A DNA stretch of 5,534 nucleotides from Gammaproteobacteria bacterium. Lineage in GTDB: Bacteria; Pseudomonadota; Gammaproteobacteria; Arenicellales; JAHEKD01. The stretch lies in NCBI GenBank assembly GCA_024638545.1, contig JAHEKD010000200.1:1-5534 (forward strand), written 5' to 3'. Below the pieces are notes generated by a model. It made no database searches and was not told the origin of the DNA. It worked only from the letters and a program-made list of their open reading frames with translations. This document shows, piece by piece, positions 1 to 5,508 of the stretch. Each line of letters begins with the position of its first letter. Positions within the stretch are counted from its first letter, which is position 1. Position numbers and translations under genes: made by a program.

Positions 1-332
1 AGCCGGGTGTGCGCTGTATGGACATTGCGCTTGAATTAAATAAAATTTTTCAGAACCATGATTTGCTGCAATATCGAACGTTCGGCTACGGTCATTCGTT
101 CGGCAGTTTGAGTCATTACTATGGCCGTGAAGCGGGGCTGGAACTTAGGGAAGATATTGAAACTGTCTTAGAACCGGGCATGGTCGTATCGATTGAACCG
201 ATGATTATGCTGCCGGAAGGTATGCCAGGTGCCGGCGGTTACAGGGAACATGATATTTTGATAGTGACTGAAGATGGCGCTGATAATATCACCCATTTTC
301 CCTTTGGGCCCGAGCACAATATAATTCAATGA
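1..332 (+). CDS. Creatinase-like M24 family hydrolase, C-terminal part (5' end outside window)
   Basis: The reading frame is open from the window edge (first full codon at base 3) to TGA at 330-332, giving about 109 residues. Seen, numbering from the GTG at base 9: GHSFG (His29), LEPGMVVSIEP (Glu63) and GAGGYREHDILIV (Glu80). These are the His, Glu and Glu positions of the M24 'pita-bread' fold. The stretches HYYGREAGLELREDI and the terminal PFGPEHNI are, as I remember the family, very close to bacterial creatinases, which hydrolyse creatine to sarcosine and urea in the cytoplasm without a catalytic metal. Creatinases are about 400 residues, so roughly the last quarter is here; the catalytic His near residue 232 lies outside. 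Other M24 enzymes (Xaa-Pro peptidase, the DMSP lyase DddP) share the fold but fit these motifs less well. No terminator is visible after the stop. Confidence 0.85.
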   Translation, partial: PGVRCMDIALELNKIFQNHDLLQYRTFGYGHSFGSLSHYYGREAGLELREDIETVLEPGMVVSIEPMIMLPEGMPGAGGYREHDILIVTEDGADNITHFPFGPEHNIIQ

Positions 333-426
333 GTGCTGATTATTTCATCAATAATAGTCTGGTACCTTAAATGAACTAAATTGTATTAATCACCGGGGCA
401 AGCCGGGGAATCTGTGCAGCCACGGC

Positions 427-452
427 TAGCCCGTATTTCTCACCGGACTTCG
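427..452 (+). repeat. Direct repeat copy 1 (start of a longer dispersed element?)
   Basis: The 26 bases from TAGCCCG to GGACTTCG match 5509-5534 with one difference (T434 against C5516). Bases just before the two copies are unrelated, so the left boundary is sharp at the TAG. The right boundary is unknown because copy 2 runs off the window. Copy 1 starts exactly where SDR homology ends, so it looks like an inserted element or a recombination junction. The element could extend as far as about 540. No transposase reading frame or matching inverted terminus was found. An insertion-sequence end or a non-coding dispersed repeat is possible; I cannot name the family. Confidence 0.7.
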
Positions 453-500
453 TAGCGAGACGGTTAAAGGATGCGTCCTGTATGGGTTTTATGACCAAAG

Positions 501-532
501 GCCGGCATTATGTTATCAGCATATGTGCCGGC
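501..532. repeat. Imperfect hairpin within the repeat/pseudogene junction
   Basis: GCCGGCATTATG (501-512) pairs with CATATGTGCCGGC (520-532). The outer seven pairs, GCCGGCA/TGCCGGC, are perfect; the inner part has one bulge; the loop is 7 bases. There is no T-run after it on either strand, so it is not an ordinary terminator. It lies inside the segment separating the two SDR remnants and may be part of the inserted element that begins at 427. Confidence 0.5.
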
Positions 533-780
533 ACACGGGCCCGCAGGCATCGTTGACACGATGTCGAGGACCCTGACCGAGTAAAATGCCCACAGGGCGT
601 GGCAAGGCACCGTCGCAGTAGTAGGGCGGTGAACCTGATCGTATTGAGCGCCTTAAAGAATTTGTGCCCATGAAAAGAGGTGATACTGCTGAGGAAGTGG
701 CGCAGGCGATCGCCTGGCTGTTGTCCGATAAATCAAGCTATACGACGGGTTCGTTTATTGATATCACCGGAGCACAATAG

Positions 781-1012
781 CTATGCTTCAAATAAGAGCA
801 GCCGTGGATTGCAGTAATTTTATCAAAATGCAGCCCTCCTGGTTTTCCCTCGAGGAGGAGGAAAAATCAACAAGAACGTGTCCTGGCTTGCGTTTGACTG
901 AAGGAGTGTGTTTGTGGTCGGAAATAACAACCATGTTCTTTTGACAAGTTGCCTGATGTAGGATTTTGCTCTGCAGATAAAACTTTTTTACTGACTGATT
1001 GTCTGACTGGTT
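781..1012 (+). other. Spacer between SDR remnant and msrA; possible 15-codon leader ORF
   Basis: No recognisable gene fills this spacer. One short frame stands out: AAGGAG (901-906) lies 7 bases before GTG 914, which opens a 15-codon frame ending in TAG (959-961), VVGNNNHVLLTSCLM. A perfect -35 hexamer TTGACA (941-946) lies inside it but has no good -10 at proper distance. The purine run GAGGAGGAGG (852-861) resembles a strong ribosome site but precedes no frame longer than 7 codons. The small frame may be chance. Confidence 0.2.
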
Positions 1013-1591
1013 ATGAAAAATCTAGTTGCAAGTTTGTTAAGTGGCTACCTGTTGCTAATTGCTCAGCTCTCGAGCGCCGATAATGCGGTGTTTGCCGGCG
1101 GCTGCTTTTGGTGCATGGAGTCTGATTTTGAAAAACTTGAAGGTGTTAGTGAGGTGATCTCGGGGTTTACCGGCGGAACGGCCAAGAACCCTACCTATAA
1201 TGGTGACCATACCGGGCATTATGAAGCCGTTGAAATATACTACGATCCTGCCGTGATCAGCTATCATCAGCTGCTGGTGAACTTCTGGGTGAATATCGAC
1301 CCCTTCGATGATTACGGTCAGTTTTGTGATAAAGGACCAAGTTACAAAAGCGCCATATTCGTGGCCAATGATAAAGAGCGCGAGTTAGCAGAAAAATCCA
1401 GGCAGGAAGTTATCAATAATTTTCCGGACCAGGAGGTCGTTACCCCCGTCCTTGATCTGGCTAAATTCTACCCCATCAAAGGCGATGAAGAAGGTCACCA
1501 GGATTACTATAAAAAAAATCCGGTTCGGTATAAAACCTACCGGTATTTATGTGGTCGGGACCAACGACTGAAGCAGATCTGGGGAAGCTAA
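1013..1591 (+). CDS. msrA: Peptide methionine (S)-S-oxide reductase MsrA, exported form
   Basis: This enzyme of 192 residues reduces methionine-S-sulfoxide in proteins back to methionine. The catalytic motif GGCFWC gives nucleophile Cys31. Tyr62, Glu71 (GHYEAV), Asp106 and Tyr111 occupy the places of E. coli MsrA Tyr82, Glu94, Asp129 and Tyr134, judged by matching spacing. Cys34, Cys105 and Cys180 are candidates for the resolving cysteine. Residues 1-22 look like a signal peptide (Lys2, hydrophobic 8-17, SSA before Asp23), so the enzyme probably works in the periplasm; mature protein would start just before the catalytic domain. The start is fixed by an in-frame TGA at 1004-1006 and by the signal peptide, although no clear Shine-Dalgarno sequence precedes it. 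No msrB is present. The gene appears to be transcribed alone, with a likely terminator at 1643-1665. Confidence 0.95.
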   Translation: MKNLVASLLSGYLLLIAQLSSADNAVFAGGCFWCMESDFEKLEGVSEVISGFTGGTAKNPTYNGDHTGHYEAVEIYYDPAVISYHQLLVNFWVNIDPFDDYGQFCDKGPSYKSAIFVANDKERELAEKSRQEVINNFPDQEVVTPVLDLAKFYPIKGDEEGHQDYYKKNPVRYKTYRYLCGRDQRLKQIWGS

Positions 1592-1797
1592 TCAGCATCA
1601 ATGATGAGCCAGTCCGCTGATACAACTGCACCCAGAATCAGTAAAATCGCGCCCGCGATTTTTTTCAAATTTATCGGATCCACAGGCAATTCCAGTACCC
1701 TGAAATGACTGACAATCATCGCCATGATTATCTGACCGGTAAGAGCGGGGATGACGAGTTTCCGCACACCGATGTTGGGTATAAGAAAGCGAATAGA
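1588..1797 (-). pseudogene. Remnant of a YdcZ/DUF606-type DMT transporter (C-terminal part)
   Basis: Read on the minus strand, bases 1797 to 1588 are open for about 69 codons and end in TAG (1590-1588), overlapping the msrA stop by two bases, tail to tail. The translation contains LVIPALTGQIIMAMIVSHF, then LELPVDPINLKKIAGAILL and ILGAVV. This pattern (TGQ followed by a hydrophobic stretch and DHFG-like motif, then P-V-x-P-I-x, a basic pair and a final GAxLLxxG helix) is the end of the small DMT-family YdcZ membrane proteins, normally about 140-150 residues. An in-frame stop (1800-1798) closes it on the N-terminal side, and there is no convincing start codon or ribosome site. About half the protein is absent, so I treat it as a broken gene cut off next to the aminotransferase promoter. 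Confidence 0.65.
1643..1665 (+). terminator. Likely Rho-independent terminator of msrA
   Basis: AAAATCGC (1643-1650) and GCGATTTT (1655-1662) form a perfect 8-bp stem with loop GCCC, followed by more T (T-run 1659-1665). It sits 51 bases after the msrA stop. The same bases encode LKKIAGAIL in the minus-strand transporter remnant, so the structure may have arisen by chance in old coding sequence; its position and T-run nevertheless suit termination of msrA. Confidence 0.55.
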
Positions 1798-1855
1798 TTA
1801 TAGATGCTTGTTTACATTTGGGGAATCCTGTTTTAATTACTACGGTTGCTATGTT

Positions 1856-1875
1856 ACTTTGTGTGTTTACAAAGT
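1856..1875. promoter_or_regulatory. Inverted repeat overlapping the aminotransferase promoter (candidate operator)
   Basis: ACTTTGT (1856-1862), a 6-base spacer, and ACAAAGT (1869-1875) form a perfect 7-6-7 inverted repeat. Its right arm covers the end of the proposed -35 hexamer (1866-1871), the place where a repressor would block polymerase. The octamer TGTTTACA occurs here (1864-1871) and again at 1809-1816, 55 bases upstream. No regulator gene is in the window. Confidence 0.45.
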
Positions 1876-1893
1876 GACAATTAAGATTAAAAT
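1866..1893 (+). promoter_or_regulatory. Sigma70-type promoter for the aminotransferase-GST unit
   Basis: A -35 TTTACA (1866-1871, 5 of 6 to consensus) and a -10 TAAAAT (1888-1893, 5 of 6) are separated by 16 bases. The predicted start of transcription, 6-8 bases past the -10, falls at about 1900-1901, on the start codon ATG at 1901. This suggests a leaderless mRNA and fits the absence of a Shine-Dalgarno sequence. A second, weaker pair exists upstream (TTTACA 1811-1816, TTTAAT 1832-1837, 15-base spacer) and would give a message with a leader. Confidence 0.5.
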
Positions 1894-1900
1894 CACATCC

Positions 1901-3073
1901 ATGAGCTTAACAGCATCACATCGAATAGAGTCGGTCCAGGACCCTATCATTCCCATCGTCGGTCAATGGATCAGCGAAAATCCGGGTACGGTTTCCCTGG
2001 GACAGGGTATTGTCTGGTATGGACCGCCTGCACAAATTGAACAGGGTATTGCAGAATTTAATCAAAATCCGGACAACCACGTCTATAAGGCAGTCCACGG
2101 TATCCCGCAATTGCTGTCAGTCATTGAACGTAAGCTCGAACTGGACAACCAGATCAAGCCTGCAGGGAATAGAAAAGTGGTGGTAACAGCCGGCGGAAAT
2201 CTTGCTTTCTCCAATGCCGTGTTTGCGATTGCCGATCCGGGTGATGAATTTATCTTGTCGGTGCCGTTTTACTTCAATCATGAAATGGCAATCAGCATGG
2301 CGAACTGTAAGTCGGTACTGGTGGCCACAGATGAGAATTACCAGCTTGATCTTCGGGCAATAGAGGCATCGGTTGGACCAAAAACGAAAGCTGTGGTCAC
2401 GGTGTCACCCGGCAACCCGACGGGGGTGGTGTTATCAACAGAGAGTCTGATTGCTGTCAATAAGCTGTGTAAGCGTATGGGTATTTTTCACATCCATGAT
2501 GAAGCCTATGAGTATTTCCACTACGGTGACTCTGAGCAATTTTCACCAGCCTCGGTCGAGGGGAGTGAACCCCACACTATCTCTCTCTATTCATTGTCAA
2601 AGTCTTTTGGGTTCGCAAGCTGGCGCATTGGCTATATGCTTATACCCAATGCGCTATTTCATGCCATCCTTAAAATCCAGGACACCCAGCTTATCTGTGC
2701 GCCCGTGATTTCGCAGTTTGCAGCAGTTGCCGCAATGCGCGCTGGCAGAAAATGGTGCTATCAGCAACAAGAAACGATACGCGAATCGCGTTCTATTGTC
2801 GTTTCAGCGCTGGATGAGATAACAGATATTTGTACCTATCCTAAATCAATGGGTGCATTTTATTTTTATCTTAAAATCAATACTGAAATTTCATCAATAG
2901 ATGTGTGTGAACGCTTAATAAAAGAATACGGTGTGGCGGTGATCCCTGGCGTTACATTCGGGTCGAGCGATGGAACTTACCTGCGAATTGCGTATGGGGC
3001 GATGACACCAGAGTCCGCGGGTCAGGCAATTCAGCGATTCGTAAGCGGTATTACTGCGATTGTTAAAGATTAG
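1901..3073 (+). CDS. PLP-dependent aminotransferase, class I/II (fold type I)
   Basis: This cytoplasmic enzyme of 390 residues most likely transfers an amino group between an amino acid and a 2-oxo acid. Seen: SLSKSFGFASWRIGY with the PLP-binding Lys234; SPGNPTG (Asn172); HDEAYEY (Asp200, facing the PLP ring nitrogen, and Tyr203); Tyr124 in PFYF, likely stacking on the ring; and LRIAYG with Arg362, the usual substrate-carboxylate Arg. Near the N-terminus, VSLGQGIVWYGPP resembles aspartate-aminotransferase-like proteins I recall from cyanobacteria and proteobacteria that have no settled substrate. The frame is open back to an ATG at 1751, but those 50 extra residues are Cys/Tyr-rich, unlike the family, and overlap the promoter, so I chose ATG 1901 (MSLTASHRIES). 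The GST-like gene follows after 38 bases, probably in the same operon. Substrate is unknown; a C-S lyase side activity cannot be excluded. Confidence 0.9.
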   Translation: MSLTASHRIESVQDPIIPIVGQWISENPGTVSLGQGIVWYGPPAQIEQGIAEFNQNPDNHVYKAVHGIPQLLSVIERKLELDNQIKPAGNRKVVVTAGGNLAFSNAVFAIADPGDEFILSVPFYFNHEMAISMANCKSVLVATDENYQLDLRAIEASVGPKTKAVVTVSPGNPTGVVLSTESLIAVNKLCKRMGIFHIHDEAYEYFHYGDSEQFSPASVEGSEPHTISLYSLSKSFGFASWRIGYMLIPNALFHAILKIQDTQLICAPVISQFAAVAAMRAGRKWCYQQQETIRESRSIVVSALDEITDICTYPKSMGAFYFYLKINTEISSIDVCERLIKEYGVAVIPGVTFGSSDGTYLRIAYGAMTPESAGQAIQRFVSGITAIVKD

Positions 3074-3111
3074 AGATCAGCATGAATTCATCAAAAGAGT
3101 AATCAATAATC

Positions 3112-4044
3112 ATGGAAAGGATTATCCTGCATAACTATCCCCAGTCACCCGTTGCCGAGAAAGTACGCCTTGGTATGGGTCTTAAGAAACTAGACTGGTC
3201 GAGCGTGATGATACCCAGAATACCGCCAAAACCGGATTTAGTAGCCTTGACAGGGGGCTATCGAAGAACACCGGTGATGCAGATTGGTGCCGATATCTAT
3301 TGTGACAGCCAGTGTATTCTGCGTGAGCTCGAAAGACGTTTTCCTCAACCGACATACTTCCCGAATCATTCACAGGGACTCGGCTGGGGAATCAGCCGCT
3401 GGGGTGAGGAAATTTTCAAGCAGTCTGTAAAACTGGTATTGGGTGCGGCAGGAGAGGATCTGCCGGTGGAGTTCGCCAGGGACCGCGGACGCCTCTATTT
3501 CGGACCAAACTGGCAAAATCAGCTGCGCGATATCAATAAAGATTTACATAAAGTGGTGGCACAGATCAGGTCGCACTTAGGCTGGGTTGATCAGAGACTG
3601 GCTGTTACAGGCGATGACTATATATTTGGCAGTCTGCCAGGTCTTGCAGACCTGGAATTATACTACTTCGTCTGGTTCATTCGAGGACGCTGGGAGAAGG
3701 GTCCGGAGTTTCTGTCTGAGTTTGAAAGTCTCGTTGCCTGGGAACGGCGTGTCAGTGCGATCGGTCATGGACAGGTGTCTGATATGGCGGCGGATGACGC
3801 GCTGGAGACGGCCAGGGATTCACAGCCACAACAAGCATTTCTGTCTGAAGACCTGGATCCGCAAGGCCTGATGCCGGGGATGAAAATTTCAGTCATAGCC
3901 GATGTCGATGGAGGAGAAACTCATACCGTGGGCATTATCTCATCCGTGGGTAAAGACGTTGTTTCTATAATGAGATATTCAGATCAGCTTGGTGATTTAT
4001 GCGTACATTTTCCCAAAGTGGGCTACCGTATTGATATTATTTAG
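3112..4044 (+). CDS. Glutathione S-transferase-like protein with extra C-terminal domain
   Basis: The protein has 310 residues against about 200-230 for ordinary GSTs. Residues 3-80 form a thioredoxin-like GST N-domain: NYPQSPVAEKVRLGM (Ser12 near the usual catalytic position), RRTPVMQIG (cis-Pro54) and YCDSQCILRELE (Asp65-Ser66, glutathione-contacting position). Residues ~95-230 are the helical GST C-domain. Residues ~247-310 are extra: GLMPGMKISVIADVDG, a VGIISSVGKDVVSI stretch and CVHFPKVGYRIDII, which look like a small all-beta, SH3-like fold. I recall similar tails in GST-like proteins of other proteobacteria but know no function. A weak ribosome site AAAGAG (3094-3099) lies 12 bases before ATG 3112. 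The gene is probably co-transcribed with the aminotransferase, so a role in the same pathway is plausible. True transferase activity is unproven. Confidence 0.85.
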   Translation: MERIILHNYPQSPVAEKVRLGMGLKKLDWSSVMIPRIPPKPDLVALTGGYRRTPVMQIGADIYCDSQCILRELERRFPQPTYFPNHSQGLGWGISRWGEEIFKQSVKLVLGAAGEDLPVEFARDRGRLYFGPNWQNQLRDINKDLHKVVAQIRSHLGWVDQRLAVTGDDYIFGSLPGLADLELYYFVWFIRGRWEKGPEFLSEFESLVAWERRVSAIGHGQVSDMAADDALETARDSQPQQAFLSEDLDPQGLMPGMKISVIADVDGGETHTVGIISSVGKDVVSIMRYSDQLGDLCVHFPKVGYRIDII

Positions 4045-4088
4045 CACCTGTCACATCAGACCTGTCCAAGCCTGCCCGAGGTACCAAG

Positions 4089-4171
4089 CTGGCGTCATAT
4101 AACCGCCAGGATGATGTAGATACCCGCTGCGTCAAACTATCCTCAGGTCCTGCAGGGCATCGCTGGCGGTT
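4089..4171 (+). other. Structured spacer with two competing hairpins
   Basis: CGCCAG at 4104-4109 can pair with CTGGCG just upstream (4089-4094, 9-base loop) or with CTGGCG far downstream (4163-4168). The downstream pairing is much longer: AACCGCCAGGATG (4101-4113) matches 4158-4171 over 13 pairs with one bulged G (4162), and its 44-base loop has room for a further stem (CCCGCTGC with GCAGGG). The structures exclude each other. No strong T-run follows, so it is not a standard terminator. It lies 45-127 bases after the GST stop and 152 before the nnrS start; it could be a 3' end structure, a processed RNA or a remnant of a mobile element. Confidence 0.45.
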
Positions 4172-4280
4172 GCTGGATTGTGTTTGTGAAAATTCATAGA
4201 TCAATGACGCTCTCCCCGGGGATATGCCATTGTACGCATTGCTTTTAGATCAGGATTGTCAGCCTGCCGTTTGCAGCTGT

Positions 4281-4309
4281 ATGAGACATGCACAACCATT
4301 GAGTATAAA
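4281..4309 (+). promoter_or_regulatory. Candidate nnrS promoter
   Basis: The -10 TATAAA (4304-4309, 5 of 6 to consensus) is preceded, after 17 bases, by ATGAGA (4281-4286, 4 of 6). Transcription would begin near 4316, leaving about 8 bases before the GTG at 4324, too few for a normal ribosome site. A perfect 10-bp palindrome, TAAACGTTTA (4306-4315), overlaps the -10 and start region and may bind a regulator. I found no clear FNR/NnrR-type TTGAT-N4-ATCAA site. Confidence 0.4.
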
Positions 4310-4323
4310 CGTTTAAAAATAGA

Positions 4324-5496
4324 GTGAGTTTACCGGTTCTAAATCTCGGCTTCAGGATATTCTTTCTGGGCGCAGCTATTTTTTCCATCGTTTCAATATC
4401 TTTTTGGCTGTTGATTTACAGCTTTAACTTACCCATTCATCTGGAGGCAGTGTCTGTTTACTATTGGCATGCACATGAAATGATCTATGGTTACAGCCTG
4501 GCGGTTATTGCCGGTTTTTTACTGACAGCGGTTAAGAACTGGACCGGGATTCAAACAGTCAGAGGATCAGCACTGTTAATACTGTTCTGTTTATGGGCAG
4601 CCGCCCGGATGATGTGGTTATTCGGGACGCAGTTATTTATTTTGGCTGCATTATTCGATTTGCTGTTTGCGTTCTTTCTGATCATCTGTGTCTGCGGGCC
4701 AGTCATAAAAGCAAGTCAATGGCGGCAGCTGGCGATTTTGCCCAAACTTGTCCTTATTGCTGTGTTTAATCTTTTATTTTATCTGGGTGCGCTAGGTTTC
4801 ATTGAGCAAGGCGAGTTCCTGGGAATATACGGTGGCCTCTACCTGATTATCGGCTTGATATTAACCATGGGAAGAAGGGTGTTGCCGATGTTTATTCAAA
4901 GTGGCGTGGGTTATCTGGGCTATCGGGTTAACTTATTTAATTCAAGATGGCTTGATATTTCGAGCCTGGTGCTGTTTTTGGGATTTTTTATAAGTGAACT
5001 ATTCCTTAAGAACACAGTATTCACCACCGTAATGGCACTTTGTTTGTTCGTCATCAACGCGATCAGGTTAGCCGGCTGGCATACATTCGCCATCTGGAAG
5101 CGAAGTTTACTTTGGAGTTTATATCTGTCATTGTGGTTTATTTGCACTGGATTTTTATTAATCGCATGTTCCTACGTATTTGGAATATCAAAATTTATAG
5201 CGGTTCACGCTTTTGCGGTGGGTGGAATAGGCGTTGTCACAATGGCAATGATGTCGCGGGTTTCAATCGGACATAGCGGCAGAGATGTTCACAATCCGCC
5301 GGTGCTTCTTTCAATTGCGTTTATATTGCTGCTGTCAGCCGCGTTTTTCAGGGTCATCATTCCGTTGTTTAGTTTAAAGTACTATTCAATTTGGATAGGC
5401 CTGTCGCAGTTGCTGTGGATTACAGCATTTTTAATATTTATATTTGTTTTTTTTCCGATATTAATCAAGCCCAGAATTGACGGTCGCCCGGGTTAA
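4324..5496 (+). CDS. nnrS: NnrS family haem-copper membrane protein
   Basis: The protein has 390 residues with about 12 hydrophobic membrane segments (for example 12-34, 50-70, and the final ones ending in FLIFIFVFFPILI). Family signatures seen: LNLGFRIFFLGA at the N-terminus; YYWHAHEMIYGY (His49, His51, Glu52); AGFLLTAVKNWTG (63-75); GRRVLPMF; and VHAFAVGGIGVVTMAMMSR (His295) followed by GHSGR (His317). The conserved His residues are likely metal or haem ligands. NnrS is an inner-membrane haem- and copper-containing protein linked to nitric-oxide and nitrosative-stress tolerance in denitrifiers and Vibrio; its reaction is not settled. The GTG start is chosen because an in-frame TAA lies at 4306-4308, no other start lies between, and family proteins begin this close to GFRxFFL. 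No nitrite or NO reductase gene is in the window. Confidence 0.92.
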   Translation: MSLPVLNLGFRIFFLGAAIFSIVSISFWLLIYSFNLPIHLEAVSVYYWHAHEMIYGYSLAVIAGFLLTAVKNWTGIQTVRGSALLILFCLWAAARMMWLFGTQLFILAALFDLLFAFFLIICVCGPVIKASQWRQLAILPKLVLIAVFNLLFYLGALGFIEQGEFLGIYGGLYLIIGLILTMGRRVLPMFIQSGVGYLGYRVNLFNSRWLDISSLVLFLGFFISELFLKNTVFTTVMALCLFVINAIRLAGWHTFAIWKRSLLWSLYLSLWFICTGFLLIACSYVFGISKFIAVHAFAVGGIGVVTMAMMSRVSIGHSGRDVHNPPVLLSIAFILLLSAAFFRVIIPLFSLKYYSIWIGLSQLLWITAFLIFIFVFFPILIKPRIDGRPG

Positions 5497-5508
5497 TCTT
5501 ATCAGCAT

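Larger units (their letters stand above)
371..780 (+). pseudogene. Decayed short-chain dehydrogenase/reductase (SDR) gene
   Basis: From ATG 371 the frame reads MN, stop (TAA 377), then IVLITGASRGICAATA up to about 427. This is the SDR cofactor-binding start (TGxxxGIG, last Gly changed to Cys) with a nonsense codon at position 3, probably AAA to TAA. Homology stops abruptly where a repeat begins (427). The C-terminus reappears in another frame at 628-780: GEPDRIERLKEFVPM, then EEVAQAIAWLLSD, then TTGSFIDITGAQ and TAG, the usual end of FabG-like SDRs. About 150-160 residues, including the Tyr-Lys catalytic motif, are missing. Bases 546-620 hold weaker SDR-like pieces (GIVDT at 546-560; DPDRV at 569-583 in a shifted frame), possibly older debris of the same gene. 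The gene cannot make a working enzyme. Which NAD(P)H-dependent reaction the ancestor performed cannot be told. Confidence 0.8.

Noticed and set aside
835..870. Terminator after the SDR remnant (CCTCCT paired with AGGAGG)
   Set aside because: The stem is followed by A-rich rather than T-rich sequence on the + strand, and the minus-strand version lacks a directly following T-run.
941..970. msrA promoter based on perfect TTGACA at 941-946
   Set aside because: At 17-18 bases spacing only TTTTGC or TTTGCT is found, about three of six to consensus, so the pair is not convincing.
1751..1900. 50-residue N-terminal extension of the aminotransferase from ATG 1751
   Set aside because: The residues are unlike the family, they overlap the promoter, inverted repeat and transporter remnant, and the ATG at 1901 gives the normal N-terminus.
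3082..3102. Six-codon frame (MNSSKE) just before the GST-like gene
   Set aside because: It is too short to support, has no distinguishing feature, and the GST start has its own plausible though weak ribosome site.
4078..4131. Minus-strand hydrophobic fragment (AGIYIILAVI then stop), like the tail of an EamA-type transporter
   Set aside because: Only about a dozen residues, with no supporting motif upstream; short hydrophobic runs like this are common by chance.
4097..4175. Integron attC-like site (AAC ... GTT ends, bulged base in the stem, suitable length)
   Set aside because: The outer boxes do not complement each other: ATATAAC on the left would need GTTATAT on the right, but the sequence is GTTGCTG. 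No integrase or cassette array is present.
4180..4260. FNR/NnrR-type sites upstream of nnrS
   Set aside because: ATCAA at about 4200 has no matching TTGAT half four bases before it, and no other spacing gave a good pair.
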